Below are positions 9,047 through 22,025 of a stretch of DNA of 64,000 bases, piece by piece (the stretch's first letter is position 1; the number at the start of each line of letters is the position of its first letter). The stretch covers positions 792,847-856,846 of the forward strand of contig MNCI01011336.1 of assembly GCA_015680685.1 (NCBI GenBank), in the 5' to 3' direction. The translations under genes and the position numbers were made by a program. The notes under the pieces were generated by a model that worked only from the letters and a program-made list of their open reading frames with translations, was not told the DNA's origin and searched no databases. This stretch comes from Gnetum montanum (taxonomy: Eukaryota > Streptophyta > Gnetopsida > Gnetales > Gnetaceae).

Positions 9047-11879
9047 ATTCTATGCATAGTTAGTAACTAAAGAAAAGGACTGAAAATATACAAAATAAAG
9101 GTGATCACAACAATGTTAAGATCGTATGCAAGATTTCAACACCACTATGACCTAATACAACAAAATCAAATTCTATATATCTTCTTTACCCAATCAAGGA
9201 AAGGACCTTACTAAGAAAGATACATACTTTCAACTAGATGTTAGTCCTTGATTGAAAACTTAAAGATTTTATATATCTTCCTTACTTCCTAGAATTTTTG
9301 TTATTCTCTAAAACTAAATATGTAACCCTCTTGCCCTACACAAGACAATTAAGTTTGGTGTTTCCTATTCGTACATATGAAAATGATTAGCATTGCACAT
9401 ACTAGGAATATTCTATGTGTAGTTGGTAACTAAAAGAAGTAACTAAAAATATGAAAAAATAAACATAATCATGTTAGAATATACTCTTAATGTACAAGTA
9501 TTAATTTCTTAACTTAATTTATCTACAGTTATGAACAATCATGATGGTTTAGTAAAGAGTCATAGCTCCTTACGAAGGATAAAAGAACATAAGTTCTCAA
9601 CTCCTAACATATGGAACAATAATAGAAACAATAATAAAGAAGATATGAATATGGAAAATGATGAATAATAAAGAAAGGTATAAAATATACTAAGTAAAAT
9701 AAATAAGTAGCATGGAACAACAACCACAATAATGTTTATAAGTTAGAAGAGTTTACAAACTATAATGATTCATAATATTACAAAAGTAAAATGTATTACA
9801 CTAAAGGAATGAGTAGGAGCTTGCATCAATGCTAGAAGATGTTGCAAAGCACAAGAGTTGTAATAAGCATAAGAAACTAAAAGGTTAATATGTTACTCAT
9901 AAACAAAAGAAGTGAAGAAGAATTTAATTTCCTAAATAGAAAGAGAAGGACTAAGGTAAGCCATTCGTAATCTAGTCTAGTTTCTTAAAAAGAAAGAGAA
10001 GACCATCTAGAAGGTTACAATGAAATAAAGGACATGACTAAGAAGGAGGACATACTATGAATGAGATAATAGTTTATAATAGATCAAGTTGTGCATCATT
10101 CAAGGAGTGCATAAGAGCCTAGTCCATTTTAAACTAACTAACTTGGAAAATTCTTAAAAGAATTGACATAAGTAACAGGCAAAGGTAGGCATCATAAGAA
10201 TATAGATAAGAAGAATATATTATAATAAAAGAGATTTCTAATGAGTTAGTCAAATCTAAGAATGATTGTAGAATACAAAATAATTTAAGGAAGAAGTTAA
10301 GTTGAAGAAGACTTAACAGAGTGAAGTGTGAGACTATGATAAGTCCATGTAAGAGAGTTTGTGATACAATATAAGTTCCAAAAAACAACAAGAAGGAAGA
10401 TATTTGTAACAAATTGTAAGTTATGAATAAAAGTAATGCCAAAAGGATTGATAGGAAATTCCAAGAATGAATGTTATGGATTATGAATTGAATTATTATT
10501 AGTTAAGAAAAGTGCATCTCCCTATAAAAGATCTTGAGGCACCAACATTATATTATGAAAACAATGAAATGTTAACATATACATACATACAGATATAATC
10601 TAACAAATCATAATAATGTTAAGATATTATGTAAGAATTTAATACCATTGCACCCAAATACAATAAAATCAAATTCTATATATCTTTTTTACATAACCAA
10701 GGAAAGGATATTGCGAAAATAGATACATACTTTCAATTAGATGTTAGTCCTACTTGATGGAAATTAATTATGTATAGAAGGTTGTTTATTCCAATCTTTC
10801 AAAGTCATGTTACTATTAGTATTGAGAGGGTCATATGTTTGATTTATGTCTTTGTATGCTACAAGTAAAGGTTATGCATGCATGTCAACACCAAGCTATT
10901 AGAAATGCTACTAAGGTTTTTTGTACAAATGATGTAGATCCTGGTAATATTTTTTTTTTACAAATGTTACAGATCCTACAACAATTTCTTTTACGAATGT
11001 TTTAATAGTTAGCCCAACCTTTTATTTTACTATTGTTCAACAAAATGTATCTTTAAGAAAGGTCTCAATCAAATCAATTTCAAAGAATTATTTAATGATT
11101 AACGAGAAAAAAATATTTTTTTAATATCTCCCAAAAACATATTATTGATTCAAATGGTTTCTAAGTTTTTCTTCATTAAAAAATGTTAAGGAAGTCTAGT
11201 GCCAAGGTAGTTGCTGTCATAGCCACAACAAAGAAGTGCTACAAGGGAACTAAATATACAGAAAGAGGATCATATCAATGATGCTAAAGAAAAATTAAGC
11301 AAACATCCTTTCTTTAGGAAAAGTGCAAAAAGAGCTGGTAGAGTTAGGACTTCACTAAATCATGGTCTTGTTACCAACATCTCCCATGCTATTGCACAGG
11401 GCCATGAATTATTAGTTACACCATTAGAGTTTGTCATTTTCATGCAAAAAAAATCCATATTATTCTAAGGCATTCTCCTAAAACAATTTAGGAACATTGT
11501 CTAATCCTAAAACAATTAAGATATTTAGGAATAGGGAAAGGATATCTAGATAACCATGAGTACATAGCATGGGCTACCTAGATTTTCTCTTCTTTCAAAA
11601 AGTAGTTTCGGTAGTGCATTCTCTTAATATTGATTATGAAAAATATATGATTTACTATGAATTAAGATGCATAAAATCAAATTACATAATGTGTCAACTA
11701 TGAAGAACTCCATGAGTAAATAACTATATAATATATAGTAACATGTTATGACATTGCAAAATCATCACTTATATTAAGAGAAAAATGAAAGATTGAATGC
11801 ATTATTTATTAAATAGAAAAATAAAAAATAAAAAATATTGAAAATAAGGGAATAAGAATTAAGCTCATAATGCCTTAGA
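9047..11879. repeat. AT-rich unassigned region with a dispersed ~150-bp repeat
   Basis: No gene seen. A sequence with ATTCTATGCATAGTTAGTAACTAAA at 9047 recurs in diverged form at about 9411. The block around AAATCAAATTCTATATATCTT, with ACATACTTTCAACTAGATGTTAGTCC, occurs at 9160-9260 and again at 10660-10760. These are direct repeats of host or transposon origin; I could not identify the family. The ORFs in between are short and AT-driven. Confidence 0.5.
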
Positions 11880-13090
11880 GGCATCAGATGTTATGAGGAT
11901 AATGTGGGTTGGTAGCAAGTATTTCACCAGACATTACGTGGGCAATGCATGTAACCGATGGTGGTGGGGTGGTGGTGCTCATGCGAAAATTAGAAATTGG
12001 TGGAGAACATGTTGGTGGGCATAACCATTGGCAAAAATGGCCATAACCAATGTAGAAATTGGTTATGGACATTTCATGGCAAGTGGTGGAGGTTGAACAA
12101 TTAGACTAGTGGGGCCTCCAACAGGCATTGGGAGGTGGTGGGCAATCTCTCTCTCTCTCTCCCCTTGACAATCTGGAGATGGCCTCTCAAGCAGCAGTAA
12201 TGGGAATAGAGGTCTCTATGGTGGGCAAACATTAAAGCAACAATGTTAACAAGGTAGCATGACATGCATGCAACAATGATGGCGCAAGGTGATTGTGGAT
12301 AGTAATAGGTAGCACGACAGTGTAGGATCCCTCCCTCTTAGGATCCCTTCCTCTTGGGATCACTAGGCTTCCCTCTCTCTTGATAGCCGTAGCATAGCAT
12401 GTGGTAGGTAGAATAGTAGATGGCCTCTCTCTCTCCTCCATTCATAGGGACATTAGAGCTTTAGGCAAGTGTGACGATAGTGGTAGGTGGGGTGAGGCAG
12501 TGAACGTAGCAATTAGTAGGGGTGGTGGAGTGCAGCAGAATAGTAGTGGTAGCTCTAAACTATGTAGTGTGTGTGATAGCAATGGCATGTGATAGATCTT
12601 CCTCTCAGCAATAGTGTCTTGGGGTTCTATGCCAATAGTGGTAGCTAGTGTGCATATGGGAGGCTAATGCATCAGCAATGATAGATACGTGGCAGTGAAC
12701 AATTAGCGATGGCAAAAGGTGACGTAGACGATCAATGATGCATGGTAGTAGATGACAGTGGTAGGTGATAGCGCATCAACTATCTAGCTAGTAGTGGCAG
12801 TAGCAGTGCTAGAGAGGAAACACATTTCCATAGCAGGCTTGACCTCTCTCTCCCTCTTCTAGGTGGCATGTGGTAGGCACATGAACAACATGCGAAAATT
12901 ATGAATGATGATGGTTGATGATGGGATAGACCTCTCTCTCCCTCTCCTAGTGGCAACAAGTAGTGTTAGTTGTAGTAGCATCTGTGACAATGAGATAGCA
13001 TGTTTCGATGAAGGTCAGGGCCTTTCTATCCAATAGTTGGAACCATTGGCAATAACGGATTGGTGAGAACATCAAGAGACCAAGGAAAAA
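11880..13090. repeat. GT-rich region with scattered CT microsatellite blocks
   Basis: Unusually rich in GGTGGTGG, GTAGTAG and TGGCAGTGG words. Short (CT)n runs followed by CCC or CCTC lie near 12147, 12420, 12842 and 12935, several preceded by TGGC or GAC and followed by TAGGTGGCA. This looks like a very degenerate tandem array. No coding region supported. Confidence 0.4.
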
Positions 13091-13430
13091 TTTAAATTTA
13101 TTAGTTACTATATTTTCATTAAGTCTTGAAATTCAAGATAGTTATTCAATTTAAATTCTCCCAACTTTCTTTTTTGATTTACTATTTTTTGAATGTCACA
13201 TAGCCCTCTCTAGCTGAGACTATTCCTAGGTTTCCATACCCATATGGTCCGCACCCTAGGTAATAGTCTCACTAAATGATTTTTTTCCAAGTATTGGTGC
13301 ATCCAAAATTTATGCATCAATATGTCCTTATATGACATATTCTCCTATGAACACTATGCTTCCATAACAACTAAGTCAGAAGCTTGTGAGTATCATGCTA
13401 ACTAAAATAGTATTAGATTAGATAAAGACA
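13091..13430. other. Spacer before protease of element III
   Basis: AT-rich. Nothing recognisable apart from the approach to the protease frame from about 13435. The 5' LTR and gag of element III are not visible upstream. Confidence 0.3.
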
Positions 13431-13434
13431 AGAG

Positions 13435-13900
13435 TTCTTCCTAAGAAAAGAATTAACCCAGGAATTCCTTTGATTTATCTACAAATTGCTGAAAATTCAC
13501 CATGCAAGGCTCTAGTCAACTTAGGTTCTAGAGTAAATTTGATCTCTCAAGAAACATATAAGGCATGAAACCTACTATACTTAAAGAAGTGCAACATAAG
13601 GTTAAAGCTAGAAAATCAATTTTTCACCATTTATTTGGGATAGATAGAAGATGTAATGAACACTATCAATGGGTGGTCTTATCTAGTAGACTTCTTAGTG
13701 ATTGATGTAAAGAATGATAATACGGAATTTTCTATCATTATGGGAAGAGCATGGTTTAGCACAATAAATGCCAAGATAGGAATGAGAGAATTATTTGTGG
13801 AAATCTCTAAGGAAAATGAGCATGAATCCATACATATGAAAATAATTCCATGCATTACTAATGATAAAGAAGGGTGTAGTTATGGGTTAAAATTGTAGAA
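13435..13900 (+). pseudogene. Aspartic protease of Athila-like element III
   Basis: The frame reads CKALVNLGSRVNLIS, in which the catalytic D-x-G/S is now Asn. It continues through NGWSYLVDFLVIDVKNDN to SIIMGRAWFSTINAKIG, the flap and C-terminal ILGRPWL-like block. The same protein with similar spacing is encoded at 25570-26030 in element V. TGA/TAG stops occur at 13566 and near 13640. RT, RNase H and IN should follow, but the element passes instead to the tail module at ~14390, so they have been deleted. Confidence 0.65.
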
Positions 13901-14390
13901 TGTCAACACAATCCTTATACTAGCCCACAACAGATGGGAGAGACAAGTGTGTGAACAAGAAGGAACAAAGGTCATTGAACCAAAAGATAGCTAGTGGCTA
14001 AAAAACGAGAACATGAAATTATTTAAAACATGCATGGAAACATTTGAGCCAAGTATTAACTCCTACCCTATGAAAATGACCCAAACTAAGAACTCACAAA
14101 AGGATATCATGAATTGTAATCATACACCAACGGATAATGGAAATGAAGACTTAAAATTTGAATTTAAGAATCAATAAGAAAATATAGATGGACCTTCTGA
14201 AATGAAAAGATCATCTAGTCCTATGGGATATATGTCCTCAGAAGATCGAAATTATATTATCATCAAGATTACATGGGATAATAATTGAAAAACTAAATCA
14301 CTAAGTATGATAAATGAGAAACCTAACGTGTATGATCTAGGGGATCAAGGGTCCATTTTCCAAACACTCACCCATGAGTTTAGTTGTTGG
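13901..14390 (+). other. Decayed post-protease spacer of element III
   Basis: Weak similarity in order and wording to 26080-26300 of element V, between PR and RT (an acidic linker containing ..KREHEII.. and asparagine-rich text). No intact frame. It ends where the tail module starts. Confidence 0.35.
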
Positions 14391-15900
14391 GGAGATTCCT
14401 TATCTTGACATAGGAATTGATAAGAATTTTTTAACTTTTTTTTGTTTCGTAATTCTTTGGTTTATAAGTTTTGTTATAGTTTTTATTTTTCTTAACAAAT
14501 TTTCACGTTCTTTGATATTTTTCCATTCTTTTATACTTTTTCATTTCTTAATCCTTTTCCATTCTTTAATATTTTTCAAATAATCCTCCTATTTTACCAT
14601 TTTTCTATGATTTTTATTACCCATTTTGTGCTTATTTTTGTTAAGTTCCCAATAAAATGCACGTAATAAATAAAAATGTTGTCCCAATAAGGTCAAGATT
14701 GCTTTACATGATTAGATTATGAAGGACTAACTACATATATAGTGAGACCACATCATCCATCCACTCATTTACAATAATAAGAGGTTCTTACCATGGCCAT
14801 AATGATATTCTTCTCATAATAAAACTAGAAATAAACATGTGATCATTATGCCTAGATAAAAGAGTGAAGAACCAAGTGGAAATGAAAAGGGTGTGCAATC
14901 AAGGGGACTTGTGGATTCTCTAGGTCTATTATGGTGAGTTCTATCCTATTGTCAAGGATGTATTATTTTCTTGAGTTTTAATGAAAAATGGAAATAAGAG
15001 TACAATAAGAGCTTCCTTACCATGTCATTGGAAAGACATGTTACCCATGTTTGAAGGTAGTCCTCTGGTAAGGTCGACATAGTGAAAATGAAATAAAAGC
15101 ACAAAAAAAAATTTCTAGGGATTTCACTAGAAAGACATGTTAACCATGCATAGAGGTAGGAGGCTTCTCAGAAATCTAAAAAAAATTAAAATAAAAAGTA
15201 TGCTACTAATAAAATCCTTGAATAGCATGGCCAACTGGTAATACTCCTTGCAATAGTGGTAGTCTTATGGTTGGGAGCTTTGGGAATGAAAGAATGCAAT
15301 GTCACTAGATAGTGGTTTGGATCTTGGACAAAAAGGCTAATCATTTCTTTAAACACATCTCATACATAAATATTCATTATGCCTATAATAAGACACTTCA
15401 CACCTTAATCTCTGGAATCGCCTCTAAATCCATCTCATATCATTGTTATATTTAGTCATAATTCTATAGTTTTGTATAATATAATGTTGTTTTCCCATTT
15501 TAGCAGTACAAACATGTATGTTTTGAAAAATAGGTATGTTTTACATGCAACTTGTTGGATGCCTACGAGCACTTCTAAGCATGGTTATACAAGGGCACTA
15601 AGGGCTAGAGCCTAATTTGGGAAGGATGCACTTGTATAACTATTGTGTCTTATACTTGTCAGTCAAATCCACATCATCTTGAGATTCTCAGAATACCTTG
15701 GAATTCAATGTTTTCTTTCCTTAGGTTTAATAACCTATCTATACATCCATAACTCTCCATCCATCTCATATATGCTCAATAAACTTTTGTTGCCCGTGAT
15801 TCCTTCCTTAAGACTTTTGAACTTTAAATATTTGAATCCAAAGCATCATCTATGATGCATGATCCTTTAGATAGTCTCTATGTCTTCCAAATCATCGAAT
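14391..15900 (+). repeat. 'Tail' module of element III (purine run, T-rich tract, AAGGGC box)
   Basis: Starts with TTAGTTGTTGGGGAGATTCC and runs into a ~200-bp T-rich tract (14420-14650). It then shares, in order, an AAAGACATGTTA.CCATG motif (two copies, ~15030 and ~15130), a GCAAGGGCATAAAAGG-like box (here ACAAGGGCACTAAGGGC, ~15590) and GGATCCACTTGCATA-like text with 32089-33150 (+) and 37734-36340 (-). In all three places it lies 3' of gag-pol sequence. It may be a non-coding 3' region or a fossil LTR. Confidence 0.55.
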
Positions 15901-16393
15901 TGAGTCATTTTTTCCTTGGAAAATTTTCCAAAATTCAAAATTTCTCAAAGGTGACATCATAGCTACGATGTTGCATCTAGAATGTTGCATTGCCTATGAT
16001 GTTGCATCTATGATGTTGTAAAGATAAAAATAGTATATATATGCATGAGAGTTAGAAAAATTTTCATTGCTTCATTTTGTAACAAGAGAAGTCTTTGCAA
16101 TTTTTTCGATGGGCTCTAGCAAACTAACTTCCCAAAGCCATAACTTCTTCCCCATAGCTTCAATTTGAGAAATTCTTGCCTCCTATTAATCACAAAGAAA
16201 TCAACTTAGTCATGGAGGGATTCATTACACATACTTCTAAAAATTTGAGCCAAAATTTTCTAATGCCCAAAGGACATTATAAAGGGTAAGTATGAGGATA
16301 CAATAAGAATATCCCACTCTATCAACCAAATTAAAGCCAAAAGACTTANCCAATTTAAACACTTTGATAACTGTCAATGTTTGATGATTGTAG
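15901..16393 (+). promoter_or_regulatory. TATA-containing leader upstream of ORF3, element III
   Basis: Imperfect direct repeats of GATGTTGCATCTA (about 15967-16020) are followed by TATATATATG (16034-16043) and a ~350-bp leader to the ORF3 ATG at 16394. The layout matches 1-581 and 36330-35768, though the repeats differ. One undetermined base lies at 16349. Confidence 0.45.
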
Positions 16394-19133
16394 ATGGTCC
16401 CAATGAGACCTGGAGTAGAAGGATGTTCACAACTAGAAAGTAAGAGACCAAGAGGTAATGGAAGAGGCCAAGAAGGAGAAATAACTACTTAGGAAAAAGA
16501 TATGAAGCAAGAGGCTCAATCATTTAGCATTCATCAGCAAATTATTGCCTCTACCCAATTTTCCCAACATGAAGTGGAGGCACCACCTATACCTAAACAA
16601 GGATAATGCATCATGCTATCTTTGGAATGCCTCTAGAACATATAAGAAAAGTCTATCATATTGATAGTCATCATGAAACTAAAATTTGGCCTATTCATGG
16701 AGTTTGCACTAGACATTGTGAAGACTCAATTTCAAGCATCTCCCCTATGGCCTACATTGTTCAACAATGTCGAATGGTACTTAGGAGAAACTCTTCAATT
16801 TTGATGAAATAAACAAGCTAATTCCATAATAAAGATTCACGGGATCTCAAACCCATATTCAGTAGAGGCAATTGCTAAGGTCCTTAATATTCCAAATGAA
16901 GGAGCCAATGTGGCATAGATTTCAACCAAGTTAGATACAAATGCAAAGAAGTTGTAATTACAAAGGGCCTATGAAAAAGAAATAAAGATTATAATGAGAT
17001 CTTAGCAAAAGAAAAGATCTTTCTTAATATTGGGATATATCACTTTTTTTCAACCAAGAGGTTCAACGAAAGATCAACATATGTAGCTCGAGGAAGTGCA
17101 ATTTGGATGGGGAAGTTCAATGCCAACGTCACCCATTTTCTCTTCCTAGAAATTCAAAGGTAGTTTGAGCAGAAGAAGGTGGGGAAGTCGACATTTTCAT
17201 TCCCCTACCTAATAAGGAAGCTATGTAAACAAGCAGGAATTCTAGGTTACACTAATGATATTCCATGAAAAGCCCAGAATGCTTCATACGATGACGTGTT
17301 CAAGTTGGTGCCACCTAAGAAGGAGTAAGTGGAAAACCTACTAGGCACTGAGGGAGTTGTAGGTTCAACTCTTATTGGTAACATTATAGTTACTACTTAG
17401 TAACAACAAGCAAGACCCAATAGCTAGCCACGTATTGGATATCAATAAGAGTATTAGGTTCCATCATCACTGCTATAGGATTACAAACCATCAATGAGCC
17501 ATTTGAAATAAATTGTAGATACCATCATCTAGGAAATAAGGGAAACTGCCAATCTCTAAAAAGTTAGAGAGGGCTTAGTTAGGCCCATAGTTTCAAAAAA
17601 TTGAATAAGTGGATAAGTATCGTTACAATTAGGAGGAATGACAGAATAGGAACAACAAATCTTAGGGAATGTTGCATCATTACAAGTGATGCATGAAACT
17701 AGAGAAGGTACCACCATTGTGATTATGCAGCATCAGGATGTAGCAGGAGTAGCCAAAGTCATTACCAACCATACTAAAGAATCTTTTAATTTCATCGTTG
17801 TGCCACCATCTAATCTTTTTGGAACAAGAGACATACAAATGCTAGTTGGTATCTTCATGACTCCTATTGAACATGAGGACTAGACACATTGCTACAAACA
17901 AGCTGGGTCATGCAAAATTTGTTTGATATCCCTAGTTATATCACTACAGTGTAGTTTGACCTCATTGACATAAAAGGAAAGCTGATAATTGTTAAAACAA
18001 GGACAAAACATGTAGAAAATGAAGTGCAAAGGCCACAAGAAAAAATACTAGGTCTAAAAGATGAAAGAAGAGACCCTGCACAATTCATAGTCTTAGACTA
18101 GCTCGACCAATTTAGAACTGATCAAGTAAGGAAAATGATTACCCACAACATTCACATGTAGAAGGTGAAAGAAAAGGTGGTGTGGAATGCTTTAGTTGTA
18201 GAAGCATAAAAGCTTGCTGCTGATAATACAAGGTTGACTAACATATAAAAGCAAACGAATGTTCTTGAGGAAAGAATCCATCAACTATGAGAACAACTCC
18301 TTAGAGTCAACTAGGAAATTAGTAAATCAGATAGAGAAAATAGAACCCTATCTATGAAAGAAATTTGCATAATTTTTTAAAAGTCTACAATTGAAATAAG
18401 TGCATGGAAAAATGAAGTCAAAATACATGAAAAGCTCAATGAACACTTCAAAGACTAGGTGGGAATATATAAGTAGATCAATGAAAAAGAAATCCAGATG
18501 GAAAAGGCCAAAGTCACTTCACTCTCTTCTTAGAATCCAAACTAACAACCCATCTTAAATAGCCACACTCATGTCCACCAAGCTAAAGTGAAGAATAAGG
18601 ACCTATAGATAGAGGATTTAATAGAGTACATGGGATTAGTAAACCTTTTGTATGCTAATCTAGCCATGTTAATAGCAATCAGAACAAGAAATAAGCTTGA
18701 ATAGAAGGTAGCAATTATGTACACATTATATGGGAAAGAGTTTTCTAATCAAAAATATTCTCTATGGAAACTACCTATTGCAAACTTTGATCTCAAGATT
18801 GTGAAAGCTAGAAATTAAGGAAAAAAGAATATAGCAGCGAATTTAGCATCTAGAATGATTGACTATAAAGAACTTAGAAAGATAGCCATAGATTTTGATG
18901 AGTAGAGGTGGCAGTTCATGGCATGGTATGTGAAGGCTAATCAAATGTCTCCACAACTACCATGTCCATGGAATGTACCAACTCTATCCAACATTACTCA
19001 ACAAGCATGGATGGTACATGAATTGAGGATAGAAGAAGAAAAACTTCAAGTGATCCCAAATTGTTATCAATTTTAAAAGCTTGAAGATAAAGAGAAGAAA
19101 CTGATAAAAGAGGCTCCACCACCTATAACATAA
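16394..19133 (+). pseudogene. ORF3 of Athila-like element III
   Basis: Second copy of the long 3' gene, ~2.74 kb from ATG (16394) to TAA (19131). The N-terminus MVPMRPGVEG is basic. The globular block is recognisable at 17100-17300, with HFLFLEIQR and FSFPYLIRKLCKQAGI, equivalent to 1330-1450 of element I. The segment after 17580 (VGMTE.., VMHETREGTTIVIMQH) matches the middle part, and 18230-18800 is the coiled coil. Stops and at least one net frameshift are present. Followed by PPT and LTR2. Function unknown; the domain similarity is the same as for 582-3458. Confidence 0.65.
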
Positions 19134-19336
19134 ACTACATTAAGCTACTTCAGTCTTGTTTTTGTGTTGTCCTGTTTTGTTATGTCACTGTGTCATTTTG
19201 TAAAAAATACCACTATGGCATTCTCATTCATCTATATAATTATTCATATCAAGTTAAGCCTACCTCATAATTTTATAAGAGACTCTATCCTCATTTTTTA
19301 AACTTGAGGATGAGTTTCCAGTCAATCATGGGGGTA
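19134..19336 (+). other. 3' untranslated region and PPT, element III
   Basis: T-rich trailer ending CTTGAGGATGAGTTTCCAGT and ATGGGGGTA (19328-19336) before the LTR. The trailer resembles 33688-33721 before LTR4 (AAGCATGAGTTTTTATTTAGTTATGGAGGTA region). Confidence 0.55.
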
Positions 19337-20210
19337 TGATAAAGTCAAATTTTTAAGCAGTGCGATATTGCAACTACAATATCATAGAAAAAATGTCATA
19401 ACCCATGCTATGTCATCATTGATATAATATGTCAAGATATGTGTAGCCCTATAAATACTAGCAGTTGGATGCACATTCAATAACCTTTGATTCCACCCCT
19501 TAGCTAGACTCTTGTAGTTTGTTTTCATAGCTTTAGTGATATAGTGAATGCTTGTAGTGTGGTGTTGAGTAGTTGTATGGAATATTTATTTAAGTGAATT
19601 GTACTTGGACATAATTCATGTCCAATAATAGAGATCAATATTTATTTTCATCATTGTAGCATCAACTATTTATTTTGTGTTTACTTAGCATAATTTTCCT
19701 ATTTTCTTAGTTTAATCATTTACATTTCCAAGTACTTTACTTGTTCATTAGTAAGGCAGAATGAGTATGAGTGGTTTCAAGCATTTATGTGTAATAGTTT
19801 AGTAACCCAATAGTGGTTTCACTTAATTCAGCTAATAGTGAACCCACTTGGTAATCCTAGTAATGATTACATGAGCCTAAGGCATATATGATAAGCCAAG
19901 ACTAGAAGCTCATCACTATAGACTAGAGTAGATTTATCTTATAATAATCACTTAGATTTAGATTGTTATTATCAACTTTCATCATGTTTACAACTAGAAG
20001 TATTAAAGGCCTAAAAAAATCAACTAATCATATACCTCACTAAGAGTTAAAAAATATACTCAGACTTCACTAACTCGAAGTGGGAAGATAATGATCTCAA
20101 ACTTAACATTAATTAGTAGTATAATTACATTGTCAATTCACAAATTATGATGTAGTTGCATGTGAGCACTTGTGACTTGTATGGTAGAGTGTTGGATGCT
20201 TCATTGCTCA
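19337..20210 (+). repeat. LTR2, 3' LTR of element III
   Basis: About 874 bp beginning TGATAAAG and ending ATTGCTCA. It contains CTATAAATAC (about 19450) and aligns with LTR1, LTR3 and LTR4 from TATA onwards, including the GTATGGTAGAGTG-like end block. It abuts the trailer of the minus-strand ORF3 of element IV. This suggests that element III inserted into, or recombined with, the 3' end of element IV. Confidence 0.7.
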
Positions 20211-20372
20211 TTAGTATGGGATTATTGATTGACTGATGCTAATTGACTAAACTTGAGTGCCAAATTATACAGAATTAATAAAATTACAAAAATGGATGTC
20301 TTTGATAACAAAATTAGATACCCTTATAAAAATGAGAGTAGGAATCCTTTGGTTGCCAAAGATTATGTGAAA
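20211..20372 (-). other. Trailer of ORF3 of element IV
   Basis: Reverse complement matches 3535-3600 of element I (CCATTTTTGTAATTT..ATT, then TGGCACTCA..). It ends abruptly at the border of LTR2. Confidence 0.45.
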
Positions 20373-22025
20373 TCAAATAGTCTTAAGAGGTGGAGGCTCC
20401 TAGGATGCTAAAGAACCTTTGCTAGGCTCTAGCACTTGTGGTTATGGTAGTGGATAAGGCTAAGGCTATTCTGCTATGGTTGCTACTTCTGGTGAAAGAT
20501 GGAAAGAATTTAGAAATTCTTTCATCTTCTCCTCCTTACTCTATGGGTCATACACTGTTCACATAACTTTGCTAATGTGGGCTAGTACAGGGACATTGCA
20601 TTGACAAGGAATTTTTCGAAACAACTTTGTAACATTGACAAATCACACTATGAATTATTTCCATTCAACATCGAATGTCTTTACTAGGTTCTATAGCTTG
20701 TGATAGTAGTTCATTTGTTTGGATAGGTTCTTGGAAATTGCTTGTTGATTTGGGAAACAACTCCGTAGAACTTGAAGCTTTGCATTGGCTATCTCCAACT
20801 TTTGCTTGGTCTCTTTGTGATGCTTGAATTTGACCTTGTAAAGGAGGTACAAGCTGTTCACCTACTTTTCAAGATCTATCTTTGGCCTCCTTGCTATCAG
20901 CATCATCAAGTTTGCATATCAAAGGTTGACAAGTTTCATGTACTTCATCATCTCCTCTATGTACAACTCCTTTAGGCAGATTTCTGCATTGTTGTAGGCA
21001 TTCAAGCTATTAAAGATTGGCTACCATACATCATCTCTCTATTGGAGTTGTTGTAAGGAATTATTCATCTTCACTTTAGCTAATTAAATTTATTTTTCAT
21101 TAACTTCCTTGAGGAGCCCTACCTAGTCCCTATAATGATTTTTCATTCTTTTGAACTTCAGGGCTTTATTTTTCCAGGTGGCTACCTTTATGATTGTATT
21201 TTGGTGAAGCACTTAGACTTCCTTCATAGAGATATTGCGATTTTTGGCTATCAACCTCCCCAAATCCAAGTTCACCTTGGCATGCTACCCTTGTTATTAT
21301 CTCATAAATTTGACCATTTAATCTTTTTTCTCCTCAACATTACATAGGTGGTGAATGTCCTTTGTGAGGACCAAGTTCTCCTTACAAACTTGCACCAAGT
21401 ACTTATTAGTGTTAATGGGAAGAGCTTTTGGTAAGAAGACATCAAGGACCACCATCTCCTTGGCATTCTTAGCCTACCTTAGTTTGAGTTGAAGCTACAA
21501 GAAAGCTTCATATCTTACGATGACTTAGTTAAGAATGGAAAAGCTAGTGAGACAAGCTCTGAATTCTACAACCTTGGTAACCAACTAATGGTTCTTGGTG
21601 GTGGTTGCCTCTAGTTAGATGTTAGTAATGATGAGCTTGTCCTTTATCTCAGGTAGCTTTGACTAGGTAGCAATAATTTATTTTGTGAGATCAAAGATGT
21701 TTGGAAGTGGTTACCTAATTTACACCAGTTGTTCTAACACCTCCTCATGTTGGGTTGTACTCAATTATGCACTTCCTACTCCTGCAAAAGCTTATACATC
21801 TCTAAGTGTAGCAATATTAGGCATGGTCATTGTAGGAGTGTTCAGTGCTTTGACCACCTAATCTAGCATCACTTCTACTATTTTTTCCTACTCATGATGC
21901 TGCATCAGCAAGATAGTAGTCCCCTTGCCTTCCTCTAGGTGTACTAAGAAAGTTGCAGTGTTTCCAAAAAGTTCTAGGAACTCTTGCCATCTAAGGATAG
22001 ACACTGTAACTTCTTGGATGCTTGG
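20373..22025 (-). pseudogene. ORF3 of element IV, C-terminal part
   Basis: Reverse-strand match to copy I from about its base 1770 to the stop. It includes the block around TVSILRWQEFLELFGNTATF, the coiled coil, and the acidic Pro-rich end (KEEKMKEFLNSFHLSPEVATIAE ... EPPPLKTI, stop at 20375-20373). The motif around AEICLKEL, opposite 20970-21010, marks the same site as 2860-2880 of copy I. Its 5' end coincides with the target duplication of element V, and the gene resumes at 34563. Confidence 0.65.
22021..22025. other. Target site duplication CTTGG, left
   Basis: CTTGG immediately precedes the TG of LTR3. The same five bases follow the CA of LTR4 at 34558-34562. Removing 22026-34562 rejoins the minus-strand ORF3. 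Confidence 0.85.
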
